A stretch of DNA of 64,000 nt from Neolewinella lacunae (GTDB taxonomy: Bacteria > Bacteroidota > Bacteroidia > Chitinophagales > Saprospiraceae), in NCBI RefSeq assembly GCF_014349155.1, contig NZ_JACSIT010000152.1, positions 1 to 64,000 on the forward strand, read 5' to 3'. The notes under the pieces are model-generated. The model was not told where the DNA came from and made no database searches. It saw only the letters and a program-made list of their open reading frames with translations. Shown one piece after another: positions 24,941 through 34,160 of the stretch. Both the position numbers and the translations under genes were made by a program. Positions within the stretch are counted from its first letter, which is position 1. Each line of letters opens with the position of its first letter.

Positions 24941-27900
24941 CTAGCGCAGTACCGTGACGTCTCCCCGGTAGAGCAGACGGGCATCGTCGAGGAACTCTAC
25001 TTCAATGACGTAGACGAAGACGCCAGGATTCACTGTTTTGCCATTCTGGCCTTCGCCTTCCCAGAGTTTGATGCCGTCCAGGCAGTTCGGTTCGAGGTTA
25101 TCGGCCTGAAAAACGACGCCGCCCCAGCGGTCAAAGACCTGCACCGAACGCACGGTACGCACGCCCTGGCAAGCGAAGATGCGGAAGTCTTCGTTGCGGC
25201 CGTCGCGGTTGGGGCTGAATACGTTGGGAATGTAAACGTTGCGGTTGGCGTCCACGTCAACGAAAATGTTGGCGAAGGCCTGGCAACCATTGGCGTTCGT
25301 TACCCGGAAGGTATAGTCGCGGCTTTCGAAGGGGAAAAGCATGGGGTTGCGGACGGTATCGGAGCTGAGGAAGTCGGCCGGCGTCCACAGATAGCTGTAC
25401 ACATCACCAGCGGGGCTGATCAGCGGGTTGAGTTGCGTCAGGCTATCCCCCAGCTCCACGGTGATCTCACTGGGCAGATCGATCAGGATTTGCGGTGGCT
25501 GGTTGACACTGAAGGTCTGCTCGGCCGTACAACCCACGCTATCGAAAACAGTGACGAGGATTTCCCCCGCAAACGCACTGCCCACCTGGCCCACGGGAAT
25601 ACGGAATCCGTCGTTATTGACCGAGAAGGTAAAGTCGGCAATGCTGGTTGAAGTGCCCCCAAAAGCGGTGTCGATCAAAACCGGCGTCGTTTCCCCGAAA
25701 CAGAGCGGCTCCTCGATGGGCAAGACGTTGAAGGTGATGCCCTCCGGCTCGCCGATGGTGTAGCTGACGCTGTCCTGGCAACCTTCTACGTCGGTTACCG
25801 TCACGCGGTAAGCGCCCGGAGCTAAACCATTCGCCGTGTCGTCGTTGCCTCCGGCTACGTTGCCCGACCAGGTGTAGGGCATCGCCGCAAGGTTGTTGTT
25901 ATTGACGCTGCTGACGAAAACGCTGATGCGGCCGTTCATATCGCCCGCACAGCGGACCGTTGGCGTGGTCGCCACCGGGTCGATGGAAAGCGTCAGCGGG
26001 TCTGGCTGGCGGATGGTGAAGTTGATGGGGGCGGGAGAACAGCCGTTCTCGTCCGTCACCGCCACCGTATACATCGTCCCGGCGGGCAAGCCCGTAATGG
26101 TATTGCCCACTTCCGGGGAACCTGACCAACTGAAGGCATAAGCTCCGGTGCCGCCGGTGACGTTGAGCGTAGCCGTACCGTCGGACAAGCCATTGCAGCT
26201 CACCTGGGTGGTGACGAGGTCAGTGGCAAAGTCTTCGGGCGCGCGGATCGTATCGGTGAAGGACGCTGTACAGACACCATCGGTCACGCGGACGGTCACG
26301 GGCCCGCGGCGCAGGCCGGATTCGGTGCTCTGGGTGGTACTGAAGTCGGCCGTACCGCTGGTCCAGAGGAAGTCGAAGGTGCCCGGCGTACCGTCGGCGT
26401 ATTCGGCCAGGAACGTCGCCTCGCCGTCCATCGTCTGGTCGTCAGGGCAGCTCACCGGGGTCAGTTGGAACTGGCCGGAAATCATCACCGGATCAACCAA
26501 AACAAAAGTGGTATCGAAGGGAGGCAAACAACCGTTGCCATCGGTAATGGTCACGGAGTAGGTGCCGGCCGTAAGGCTTAGCAGCGTAGGATTCTGTACC
26601 GGGGCGGCCAGGGGGTTGGTAGACCAGACGTAGTTGTAGGTTCCATTGGCGTTGGGGGTGCCGCCCCCGGGATTGAGGAAAATGCTGCCGTTGGCATCCC
26701 CCGGGCACTGCGGGTCGGTAGCGACAAAATCGCGGAGGAACACTTCGCCGGGGCTGACGACGGTGCCGACCTGGAAAGAAGAGCAGGCGTTTGAAGTCAC
26801 CACCTCTACGGCGTAGTTGCCCACGGGCAGGTTGTTCTGGGTCGTTGGTCCCGTTGCCACGGGGCTGCCGAGCGTATTGTCGGGATTGAGGCGGTACCAG
26901 GTGATGGAGGTGATGGTTTCGCCCTGGGGCGGAACGGCTACCACGGTCAGTTGGCCATCCACATCTCCGGGGCAGGAGATGAAGGAAGTGTCAATGGGGT
27001 TGATTTGCGCGCCCGCAGGTGCAAGGATCCGGAAACGAGCAGTGTCCGTACAGCCGTTGAGGTCCGTCACGATGAGCACGTAGTTGGTATCGGCACTCAG
27101 GCCCATCAGCAGGTTGCCGGGGGTAAGGGTATCCAGCGGCATGTCGAGGCTGTCGTTTACCCAACGGTACTGGTAAGGGGCCGTGCCGCCCGTGACCGTT
27201 GCCTGCGCCGAGCCGTCCATGCCCACCGTACACGTTTCGTTGCGGAGGGTAAGCGGATCGGCAATTTCAAGCATTGGCGGCTGGAAAACCTCGAAAGTGT
27301 CCGTCGTTTCACAGCCCGCCGGATCGCTATCCCGCAGTACCACGACGTAGCGGCCCACGTCAAGCCCCGTGAAGGCAAAAGGCACGCTGTTGTTGGTAAT
27401 TTCCTGCTCCGCACCCGTATTGAAGGGGTTGAGACTGATCAGGCGGACAAAATAATTGCCCACCGGAGGCGCCCCCGTAGCCGTGCCGTTAACGCGAATG
27501 ACCCCGTCGGCTGCCCCGAAGCAAGAAACACTGTCCTGGCTGGATACGATGAACAGCGTTTTGAGGGCATTAACCACAAAGTTGGCCGTATCGGCACAAC
27601 CGCGCGAGTCGGTCACAAAAACTTCGTAGGCCCCGGGCAGGAGGTTGTTGCGAATGGAACTCGTCACGCCGTTGTCGGAGCCCAGTGCCCCCGGCCATTG
27701 GAAGGTGTAGGGGCCGGTGCCGCCGTCGGCAGTGATGCTGATCGATCCATCGGGAACTCCCGTACAGGTGGCACTGCTGACGGCGTCTGCGGGGTTATCA
27801 GGGCGTACGCGCACGTCCGAGGGTTGGGCCAGGTTGCCCGTGTCTTCACTGCGGCAGTTGCCGTTGGGGCCGGTGACGGTTACCGCGTACTGGCCGGCAG

Positions 27901-29803
27901 GGAGGTTCATGCGCACGTCACCCGTTTCGTTGCTGTTGGCCCAGATGAAGGTGTAGCCCTGGGAAAGCGGATCAATTACTTCAACGCCGTTGGCCAGTAC
28001 TACGGCCCGTACCGAACCGTCTCTGGTGCCGTTACACGAGGGCGAAAGTTCCACTTCAACGTTTACGGCGAGGTCCAGGCCGGCTTCCACCTCAATCGTG
28101 TCGATCGTAACCTGCCCGTCGGCGGATACTACCTCGATGGCGTACTCTGCGTCGATCAGTCCATTAAAGAGGGCCGTGGCAGGTTGGCCCATGCGGGTTT
28201 GGGGGTCGCGGAAGTTCGCTTCGGGCATGGGCAGGATGCGGCGGATGGAAAACACAAAGGGATCCCGGGCCCCGGAAGCGTTGGCAGTGATGCGCCCGTC
28301 GTTGTTGCCTACGCACGTCTCGTTGGTGCGGCTCAGCGTAACGAGGAAGGGCTTGGAAGTGACGGAAATCGCACCGGGGTTCCGGCCGGGCTCGCCGATG
28401 TCACCATTGGGCCGCGTATATTCCGAGGCGATGGTTCCGGGGCCAGTGGCAAAGTCGAGTGGACTTTGCCCGTCCAAAGGCCCGATGATCGTGAAACAAA
28501 GGTTGAAGAGTGGTTGATCGGCCGGGATGGTTGAGGCACCCGAAAATACCCCATCGTAGATGATGCGCACCAGGCCTTCGGGGCGGTTGCCTCCGCTGCT
28601 CGGCGGACCGTTAAATTGGACGGGCGACGTCAGCAGGGGGTTAATGTCCCGCAATTCATCAAAACGCAGGATGGCGGGGTCAAAGCCTAGTTCAAACTGA
28701 AAACCGAGCACATCGAAGAAGTTCTCCGCCGTGACGGGGACGCAGATGCTTTCCCCGGGTAAGCCGGTTGCGAAGGGGAAAGTAAAAATGATGGGCTGGG
28801 GGCAGCCAGCGGGGTGGGTAACGGTGGTAGACTGCAGGGGGCAGCCGTGGACGTCTTCGATTTCGATGCTGTAAGTGCCCGCACTGGGCACCTGGTAGCG
28901 GACTACGGCGTCGTGGACAATGTCGGCCGCAGGCGTAGTGATGGCCGCCCGCGCTCCCGTAGCGACGTTGCGGATGGTGATGCTGTAGCCCGGGCCACCG
29001 CGCAGCTCGGGAGTGCCGCCACGGACGTCAAAAAAGCCTTCGCAGTCGGCCGGGTTGCTGTTCAGGTTCGCAACGGTGATGGGGTTCAGGTAGGCAACCT
29101 GAAAGGATTGGTCCGTAGAAACATTAACGCAGGAGCCGTTGGGCGTGCCTTCGTAGATGGCTTCGCCGGTGCTTAGGTCTGCATCGTCAAAGGTGATGGG
29201 CGCGAGGGTGAGCACCACGGGAGTGGGTTGCCCGCCGACCGGGAAGAGGGCCGGAATGGTGTTGCTGCCCGTTCCACCGTTGTCTACGATGTACGTGTAG
29301 TTACCGCTTTGGTAGTTGGCGGGGACGCCGACGGAAAGTTGGTCGAAAGGAGGCAGTCCGTTATCGGCTACGCAGGGGTCGGCGGCAATGTCGCCCAGCG
29401 TTGGCCCCATCACCGTAGGCCGGCAGTTGTAGAACGCGTAGCCCACGCCAGGGGTGGTAGCCGGGTTGGGGTCTCCGCCCAGATCAATGGTGTTGTTGAA
29501 AAGCGTGACGCTGAACTGGTCGCCGGCACACAGGAAGATGGTATCCGGCCGACTGCCGTAGGGCAGGGTTGCCGAAACGGGGAGGTTATCTCCGAAGGTG
29601 TTGCTCTGAAGCTGGAAATTACCAAAGTTGTTGATGTTTCCGGCGTCATTGCATTCCATTTTGAATGGCGAGCCGGCCCAGCCTTTGGGCAATTCGGGTA
29701 ACTGGACACTTACCGGTCGCTGTGCAAACAAGCCCAGGGGCATCAGCAAACAACAAATCAAAGCGCAGCGCGTGGAAAAAGGGAGCGGATAACCGTGAAG
29801 CAT
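24941..29803 (-). CDS. Giant T9SS type-B surface protein with cohesin-like domain and SprB-type repeats
   Basis: About 1620 residues, predicted cell-surface adhesin or polymer-binding protein. The signal peptide (FSTRCALICCLLMPLGLFAQ) is followed by a ~330-residue beta region. A cohesin-like domain lies around residues 340-490 (GESICVPVTAENFFDVLGFQFELGFDP…). Next come roughly ten tandem repeats of the SprB kind, each with C-x-G/D-x2-D/N-G near the start and often GGTAPYQYRW-like ends. The last ~90 residues (VYIPNVFSPNRDGRNEDFRIF … DRWGGVVFQADN … PGVFVYVIEVEF) are the gliding-motility-associated type-B sorting domain. ATG 29803 is preferred over a TTG 51 bases upstream because it gives a normal signal peptide. 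Confidence 0.88.
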   Translation of the reverse strand: MLHGYPLPFSTRCALICCLLMPLGLFAQRPVSVQLPELPKGWAGSPFKMECNDAGNINNFGNFQLQSNTFGDNLPVSATLPYGSRPDTIFLCAGDQFSVTLFNNTIDLGGDPNPATTPGVGYAFYNCRPTVMGPTLGDIAADPCVADNGLPPFDQLSVGVPANYQSGNYTYIVDNGGTGSNTIPALFPVGGQPTPVVLTLAPITFDDADLSTGEAIYEGTPNGSCVNVSTDQSFQVAYLNPITVANLNSNPADCEGFFDVRGGTPELRGGPGYSITIRNVATGARAAITTPAADIVHDAVVRYQVPSAGTYSIEIEDVHGCPLQSTTVTHPAGCPQPIIFTFPFATGLPGESICVPVTAENFFDVLGFQFELGFDPAILRFDELRDINPLLTSPVQFNGPPSSGGNRPEGLVRIIYDGVFSGASTIPADQPLFNLCFTIIGPLDGQSPLDFATGPGTIASEYTRPNGDIGEPGRNPGAISVTSKPFLVTLSRTNETCVGNNDGRITANASGARDPFVFSIRRILPMPEANFRDPQTRMGQPATALFNGLIDAEYAIEVVSADGQVTIDTIEVEAGLDLAVNVEVELSPSCNGTRDGSVRAVVLANGVEVIDPLSQGYTFIWANSNETGDVRMNLPAGQYAVTVTGPNGNCRSEDTGNLAQPSDVRVRPDNPADAVSSATCTGVPDGSISITADGGTGPYTFQWPGALGSDNGVTSSIRNNLLPGAYEVFVTDSRGCADTANFVVNALKTLFIVSSQDSVSCFGAADGVIRVNGTATGAPPVGNYFVRLISLNPFNTGAEQEITNNSVPFAFTGLDVGRYVVVLRDSDPAGCETTDTFEVFQPPMLEIADPLTLRNETCTVGMDGSAQATVTGGTAPYQYRWVNDSLDMPLDTLTPGNLLMGLSADTNYVLIVTDLNGCTDTARFRILAPAGAQINPIDTSFISCPGDVDGQLTVVAVPPQGETITSITWYRLNPDNTLGSPVATGPTTQNNLPVGNYAVEVVTSNACSSFQVGTVVSPGEVFLRDFVATDPQCPGDANGSIFLNPGGGTPNANGTYNYVWSTNPLAAPVQNPTLLSLTAGTYSVTITDGNGCLPPFDTTFVLVDPVMISGQFQLTPVSCPDDQTMDGEATFLAEYADGTPGTFDFLWTSGTADFSTTQSTESGLRRGPVTVRVTDGVCTASFTDTIRAPEDFATDLVTTQVSCNGLSDGTATLNVTGGTGAYAFSWSGSPEVGNTITGLPAGTMYTVAVTDENGCSPAPINFTIRQPDPLTLSIDPVATTPTVRCAGDMNGRISVFVSSVNNNNLAAMPYTWSGNVAGGNDDTANGLAPGAYRVTVTDVEGCQDSVSYTIGEPEGITFNVLPIEEPLCFGETTPVLIDTAFGGTSTSIADFTFSVNNDGFRIPVGQVGSAFAGEILVTVFDSVGCTAEQTFSVNQPPQILIDLPSEITVELGDSLTQLNPLISPAGDVYSYLWTPADFLSSDTVRNPMLFPFESRDYTFRVTNANGCQAFANIFVDVDANRNVYIPNVFSPNRDGRNEDFRIFACQGVRTVRSVQVFDRWGGVVFQADNLEPNCLDGIKLWEGEGQNGKTVNPGVFVYVIEVEFLDDARLLYRGDVTVLR

Positions 29804-29885
29804 ACGGGTCAGATTCAGTTCTTGGGGTCTCCGAGGGATGGAGACATGAAGCAAGCATCCGGAGGGGAATCCTCCGAAAAGACCG

Positions 29886-29893
29886 CAAAGGTA
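29886..29893 (-). promoter_or_regulatory. Promoter -7 element TACCTTTG for the T9SS type-B gene
   Basis: Exact match on the minus strand, about 83 bases before the ATG at 29803. The predicted leader contains a small hairpin CGGAGG-GGAAT-CCTCCG (29860-29876). Confidence 0.7.
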
Positions 29894-30009
29894 CAGCCTC
29901 CCTAACGTAGCTGGGCGGGTAGAAAGTGCGAAGTGCTGTTGTTAAAAGATGCCTAAGGGCAATCCCCGCTATTTGGGCCTGCTCGGCCTTCCGGTCGGAG
30001 GGGCTTGGT

Positions 30010-31389
30010 TCAGGGTGTAATGCCGTATTTTTCCAGGCGGCGGTAGAGTGCGGCGCGGGTGAGGCCGAGCTCGCGGGCGGTGGCGGTGATCTCGGCGCCG
30101 TTGCGGGCCAGCGCCGCCCGAATCATGCGGATTTCCATCTCCTCGAGGGTGATGCCGCCGAGGGCCGGTTGGGCCATCCGCCCGGTGTCGCGGGATTGGC
30201 GATCGAGGTCTTCGACCTGGATGACGTTGGCGGGCGCGAGGATGGCGGTACGCTCCATCAGGTTTTGCAGCTGGCGGATGTTGCCCGCAAAGGGCTGATG
30301 GCGGAGCCATTGGATGGCGGCGGACCCGAGTTGCAGGGTGGGCCGGTCGTAGCGCTTGCGGGCGCTGGCCAGGAAGTGCTCGGCCAGCAGGGGGATGTCT
30401 TCCGGCCGTTCCCGCAGCGGCGGCAGGTGCAGGTGGATGAGGTTGATGCGGTAGAGGAGGTCTTCGCGGAAGGTGCCAGCGGCAACCATAGCGTGGAGGT
30501 CGCGGCTGGTAGCGCTGATGATGCGCACGTCGGTAGTGCGGGGCTTACTGTCGCCGAGGCGTTCGTACTGCCGCTCTTGTAACACCCGCAGCAATTTAAC
30601 CTGGGCGGCGGGGTCGAGGTCGCCGATTTCATCGAGAAAGAGGGTGCCCCCTTCGGCGAGTTCGAAGCGGCCTTTGCGGTCGGCGCGGGCATCGGTAAAA
30701 GCTCCTGCTTTGTGGCCGAACAACTCACTTTCGAAGAGGCCGGCCGGTACACCGCCGAGGTTGACGGCCACGAAGGGCCTGGCTGCCCGGCGGGAGGCGG
30801 CGTGGATGGCTTCGGCCACCAGTTCTTTGCCCGTTCCGCTCTCGCCGGTGATGACCACGGAGGCCTGGGTGGCGGCTACCCGGCGGGCCTGGTCCAGGAC
30901 GGCCAGCAAGGCCGGAGCCTTGCCGATGATGCCGGAGAAGGTATCGACCTCCATCGCTCCCTCGTTCCCTTCCCCGGCACCTGCGGCCGCGCCCCCGTGA
31001 CCAAAACCGGGCGGCAACTTATCCACCTGAATGGCTACGGCGTTGAGCAACTCGCGGTTGTCCCAAGGCTTGGCAATGAAATCACGGGCCCCCGCCTTCA
31101 TGCCTTCTACGGCCAGTTGGACCGTTGCCCAACCCGTCATCTGGATAACCGGCAGGCGGGGATAGGCCGCCAGGATCCGCTTGAGCAAGCCCATGCCGTC
31201 TTTGCCGCTGGTATCGATGGTGAAGTTCATGTCCAGCAAAACCAAAGCGGGCCGGTGCTCGGCGATGGCCGGCAGGGCATCCGCCATGCGGAACACGCTC
31301 TCGGCCCGGTAGCCCGCCCGCCGCAACAGCAACTCCAGGCTGGCGGCCACCATGCGGTCGTCATCAACGATGAGGATGGTATGGTTCAT
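30010..31389 (-). CDS. NtrC-type sigma-54-dependent response regulator
   Basis: Transcription activator of 459 residues: receiver domain (phospho-acceptor Asp53 in LVLLDMNF, Lys107 in FIAKPWD), a Gly/Ala-rich linker (about 127-145), an AAA+ ATPase (Walker A GESGTGKE at 172-179, Walker B GGTLFLDEIGDL, arginine-finger region FREDLLYRINL) and a C-terminal Fis-type helix-turn-helix (ARELGLTRAALYRRLEKYGI). The sigma-54-contacting loop, GAFTGA in enteric activators, reads GAFTDA (219-224). It is the last gene of the efflux operon, 60 bases after the second permease, with no histidine kinase nearby. The linker codons 132-138 are an exact copy of the 18-base dispersed repeat. Confidence 0.9.
   Translation of the reverse strand: MNHTILIVDDDRMVAASLELLLRRAGYRAESVFRMADALPAIAEHRPALVLLDMNFTIDTSGKDGMGLLKRILAAYPRLPVIQMTGWATVQLAVEGMKAGARDFIAKPWDNRELLNAVAIQVDKLPPGFGHGGAAAGAGEGNEGAMEVDTFSGIIGKAPALLAVLDQARRVAATQASVVITGESGTGKELVAEAIHAASRRAARPFVAVNLGGVPAGLFESELFGHKAGAFTDARADRKGRFELAEGGTLFLDEIGDLDPAAQVKLLRVLQERQYERLGDSKPRTTDVRIISATSRDLHAMVAAGTFREDLLYRINLIHLHLPPLRERPEDIPLLAEHFLASARKRYDRPTLQLGSAAIQWLRHQPFAGNIRQLQNLMERTAILAPANVIQVEDLDRQSRDTGRMAQPALGGITLEEMEIRMIRAALARNGAEITATARELGLTRAALYRRLEKYGITP
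30977..30994 (+). repeat. 18-base dispersed repeat inside the NtrC-type gene, exact copy
   Basis: It codes, on the antisense side of the core, for Gly-Gly-Ala-Ala-Ala-Gly-Ala in the linker between receiver and ATPase. The extended element (CGCTCCCTCGTTCCC…, 22 bases upstream of the core) is also present, within the coding sequence. Confidence 0.95.
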
Positions 31390-31449
31390 GAAGCGGGAAG
31401 TTAGAACAGTGGAGTAAAAGGACGAAGGGTAAATTACGCGGAAAGTGCC

Positions 31450-32628
31450 TTATTCCTCGTGCAAAACCTCGGCGGGCTGCAAAGCCGCCGCCTGCCGGCT
31501 GGGAAGCAGGGAACAAAGGACCACGATGAAGAGAATGGTGAGGATGGCCCCAACAATGCCGTAGTAAAAGTACTTCCCGTCGATGGGCAGCAACTCCAAA
31601 AACGGCACCTGCACGGCAAAGAAGGCACCCAACACCAGCGCCATGCCGGTGACGATGAGCATTTCGCCCACAAACTGCCCCGTCACCTGCCCATTCGTAG
31701 CGCCCATTGCTTTGCGCAGGCCAATTTCCGCCCGGCGGCGGTTGATCTGGGTAAAGAGTACCCCGAACAGGCCCAGGGCGATGTTGATGAGCAGAAAGCC
31801 GGAAATGACGATGAGGATGATCATCGGCAGGACAATGTTGCGGTTGGACTTGATGCGGTCTTTGGCCATGTCCCAAATCACTACGTCGGTATTTTTGGTA
31901 TGCCCCACAAGCAGGTTGTAGACGGGTTCTTCGATCTCGGCCAGGGTGCCGGGCGTGAAACGGACGATGAGCATCTCGAAGGGATCGTCCTGGGCCAAAC
32001 GTTCAGGCTGGGCAAAAAAGGAAAGGGGGAAGTTTTCGGCAAAATTGCTCTTGTATTTGAAATCGCTCGTTACGCCGACGATTTTGTGTTCGCCGTCGAG
32101 ATCAATGATGCTATCGACCAGCGTAGTGACATTGGGGTAGTAGCGTTCTTTGAACTCGCGATTGACTACCATAGGGAGGTATTTGCCTTTGAGGTCACTT
32201 TCGTCGAACCAGCGTCCTTCCAGCATGTCCACCTCGGCGGTGTTGGCAAAGTGTTCATCGACGAACATCATCTGTGTGAGAATGTGCTGCCCCCGGACCA
32301 TCGATCCCGTCTGCCAGGTGCTGCCCCCGAAAGGATTGACGGGGCCTACCCAGGTAACTGCTTCGATGTTGGGCATGGCCAGGAGATCCTGGCGAATGCG
32401 CTCTTGGGCGGCCAGAACCCCCAAGGAGTCCAAATCGTCGTTCAAGTCCATCCGCACCCCCATACTGTTGGCGTAGTTGAAACCCAGCGGGGAGCTGTAG
32501 CGGTTGAGGTTGTAAAAGATGAAGGCATAAACGCCGAAAAGCACGATGAAGGCCAGCAGGATTTCCAGGAAAATCATGCTGTTGGCCCGGCGCTTGTTCC
32601 ACATTAATTTCAGCAGGTGACGAAACAT
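31450..32628 (-). CDS. ABC transporter permease, FtsX/MacB-like (second of two)
   Basis: Inner-membrane subunit of 392 residues. One N-terminal membrane helix (FLEILLAFIVLFGVYAFIFY, about 20-39) is followed by a ~230-residue periplasmic domain and a C-terminal three-helix FtsX domain starting near NIVLPMIILIVISGFLLINIALG. It includes the cytoplasmic motif RRRAEIGLRKAMGATNGQV. This is the MacB topology without the fused ATPase. It works with the neighbouring permease, ATPase, adaptor and TolC. The 52-base gap to the first permease fits an operon. Confidence 0.85.
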   Translation of the reverse strand: MFRHLLKLMWNKRRANSMIFLEILLAFIVLFGVYAFIFYNLNRYSSPLGFNYANSMGVRMDLNDDLDSLGVLAAQERIRQDLLAMPNIEAVTWVGPVNPFGGSTWQTGSMVRGQHILTQMMFVDEHFANTAEVDMLEGRWFDESDLKGKYLPMVVNREFKERYYPNVTTLVDSIIDLDGEHKIVGVTSDFKYKSNFAENFPLSFFAQPERLAQDDPFEMLIVRFTPGTLAEIEEPVYNLLVGHTKNTDVVIWDMAKDRIKSNRNIVLPMIILIVISGFLLINIALGLFGVLFTQINRRRAEIGLRKAMGATNGQVTGQFVGEMLIVTGMALVLGAFFAVQVPFLELLPIDGKYFYYGIVGAILTILFIVVLCSLLPSRQAAALQPAEVLHEE

Positions 32629-32680
32629 GGTGGGAGATATTTTTTGTTGGGAGGAAAAGGGGAGGCGAGGGAGTACTGGG

Positions 32681-34009
32681 TTAGCGTAGCGACTCCGCCA
32701 CGTTGGTCTTGCTCATCCGGTAGGCCGGCAGGATGCCCGAGAGGAAGCCGAAAATGATGATGACCAGCAGGAAGTAGAGGAAAACCTGGTAGGAATAGGA
32801 AAGGCGGGTGATGCCCAGCAAGTCGTTGGCATTGATGTAAGCAATCATGCCTACGGCAAAAGCCATACCGATGGCTCCCCCGATGAAGGTGAGGATCAGG
32901 TTCTCGAAAATGAACTGGTAGAGGATATCGCGCGAGTTGGCTCCGAAGGCTTTGCGCACCCCAATCTCACTCTTGCGCTCGTAGACCCGGCTGATGTTCA
33001 GGTTGACCAGGTTAAGCAGCGGCAACGCAACGAAGAGCAGGATAAGAATGCCGATGGGGATAAAGAGCATCCGCACGGCTTTTTTGGCGTCCCTTTCCCC
33101 CAACAAGCCCTGGGCGTAACCCGTAATGAAGGGCGCGTTGAACAGCTCCAGCGCATCGAAATATTCTTCGCCAGACATGTCATAGTTCTCCGCCAAAAAG
33201 TTGATTTCTTCCTGAAGCGCTTCCCGCTGGCCAGGGCTGGAAGCGAGCAATACGGCACTGAAGCCGCCGGAAAGTTCGTCACTATTGAGTTCGCGGGGGT
33301 CAACGTTGGTGATGGGCATGTAGATGTCCCCACCAAACAAAGGGCTATCCGTCAGGGGGCGGGCTACGATGCCCCGCACGCGGTATACCGCCGTGCCCAG
33401 GTCCATCTCCCGCCCAATCACACTGGCGCTGGCTTCCCCGAAGTAGGCTTTGGCCGCCTTGTCGGTCAGTACCACAACTTTGCTCGCTTGCGCATCGTCA
33501 TCGGCGTTGAGCGGACCGCCGTAGAGGAAGTCGAAATCGAAAATCTCCCAGTAATTGGCGTTGACGTAGTAGGCCGCAAACGAAAATTTTTGCCCGTTCA
33601 GGTAGCCGTCAATGAAGGCATTGTCGTTGTAAAAAGCATAGTTCTCCGCCGCCTTGAAATTGGTGAGGTTCTTCGTCACGAACTGGTAACTCATCGGCCC
33701 GTTGGAGGTGGAAACCACATCATCTTCGTAGGTCTCGGTCGTATCGTAGCGCACCTGCCCGTTATCCATAAATACGGTATCCACTTTCGTGATCGTATCC
33801 GTTTCCGTCCGCGTACGTTCCAGGCTGGGGACAAGCACGAGGCGGTCGCGATTGGTTAGTGGCTGGTTGGCACCCAGGGTAGCGTCAAACAGGGAAGTGA
33901 GCAGCATCAGGATCATCAAAGTGAAACTGATACCAAAAAGACTGATGAAAGTATACAGCGGCTTGCGCTTGAGGACCTTGAGGGCCAGGAGGAGATAGTT
34001 CTTGATCAT
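32681..34009 (-). CDS. ABC transporter permease, FtsX/MacB-like (first of two)
   Basis: Inner-membrane subunit of 442 residues. One helix near the N-terminus (YTFISLFGISFTLMILMLLTSLF), a large periplasmic domain, and a C-terminal FtsX domain with the motif YERKSEIGVRKAFGANSRDI. It is homologous to, but clearly diverged from, the downstream permease, so the transporter is probably a heterodimer. The 148-base gap to the upstream ATPase gene is filled by a simple-sequence array, the only large gap in the operon. Confidence 0.85.
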   Translation of the reverse strand: MIKNYLLLALKVLKRKPLYTFISLFGISFTLMILMLLTSLFDATLGANQPLTNRDRLVLVPSLERTRTETDTITKVDTVFMDNGQVRYDTTETYEDDVVSTSNGPMSYQFVTKNLTNFKAAENYAFYNDNAFIDGYLNGQKFSFAAYYVNANYWEIFDFDFLYGGPLNADDDAQASKVVVLTDKAAKAYFGEASASVIGREMDLGTAVYRVRGIVARPLTDSPLFGGDIYMPITNVDPRELNSDELSGGFSAVLLASSPGQREALQEEINFLAENYDMSGEEYFDALELFNAPFITGYAQGLLGERDAKKAVRMLFIPIGILILLFVALPLLNLVNLNISRVYERKSEIGVRKAFGANSRDILYQFIFENLILTFIGGAIGMAFAVGMIAYINANDLLGITRLSYSYQVFLYFLLVIIIFGFLSGILPAYRMSKTNVAESLR

Positions 34010-34160
34010 AGTTCAGTAGTCTGGTAGTTCAGTAGTCTAATAGTTCATAGTCTAGTAGTGCAGTAGTTCAGTAATCTGTAGTTCATAGTCTAGTAGAGTA
34101 GTCTAATAGTCTATGTCCCGGAAGCAGAACTCCTCTATGAACTACTGAACTACTGAACTA
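34010..34160 (-). repeat. TAGTTCAGTAGTC-type tandem array with inverted end
   Basis: About nine degenerate copies of a 10-13-base unit (TAGTTCAGTAGTC, TAGTTCATAGTC and similar) run from 34009 to about 34113. The complementary order CTACTGAACTACTGAACTA occurs at 34140-34160. The two ends can pair over about 20 bases, forming a long hairpin between the ATPase and permease genes. The array starts immediately before the permease ATG. Confidence 0.85.
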
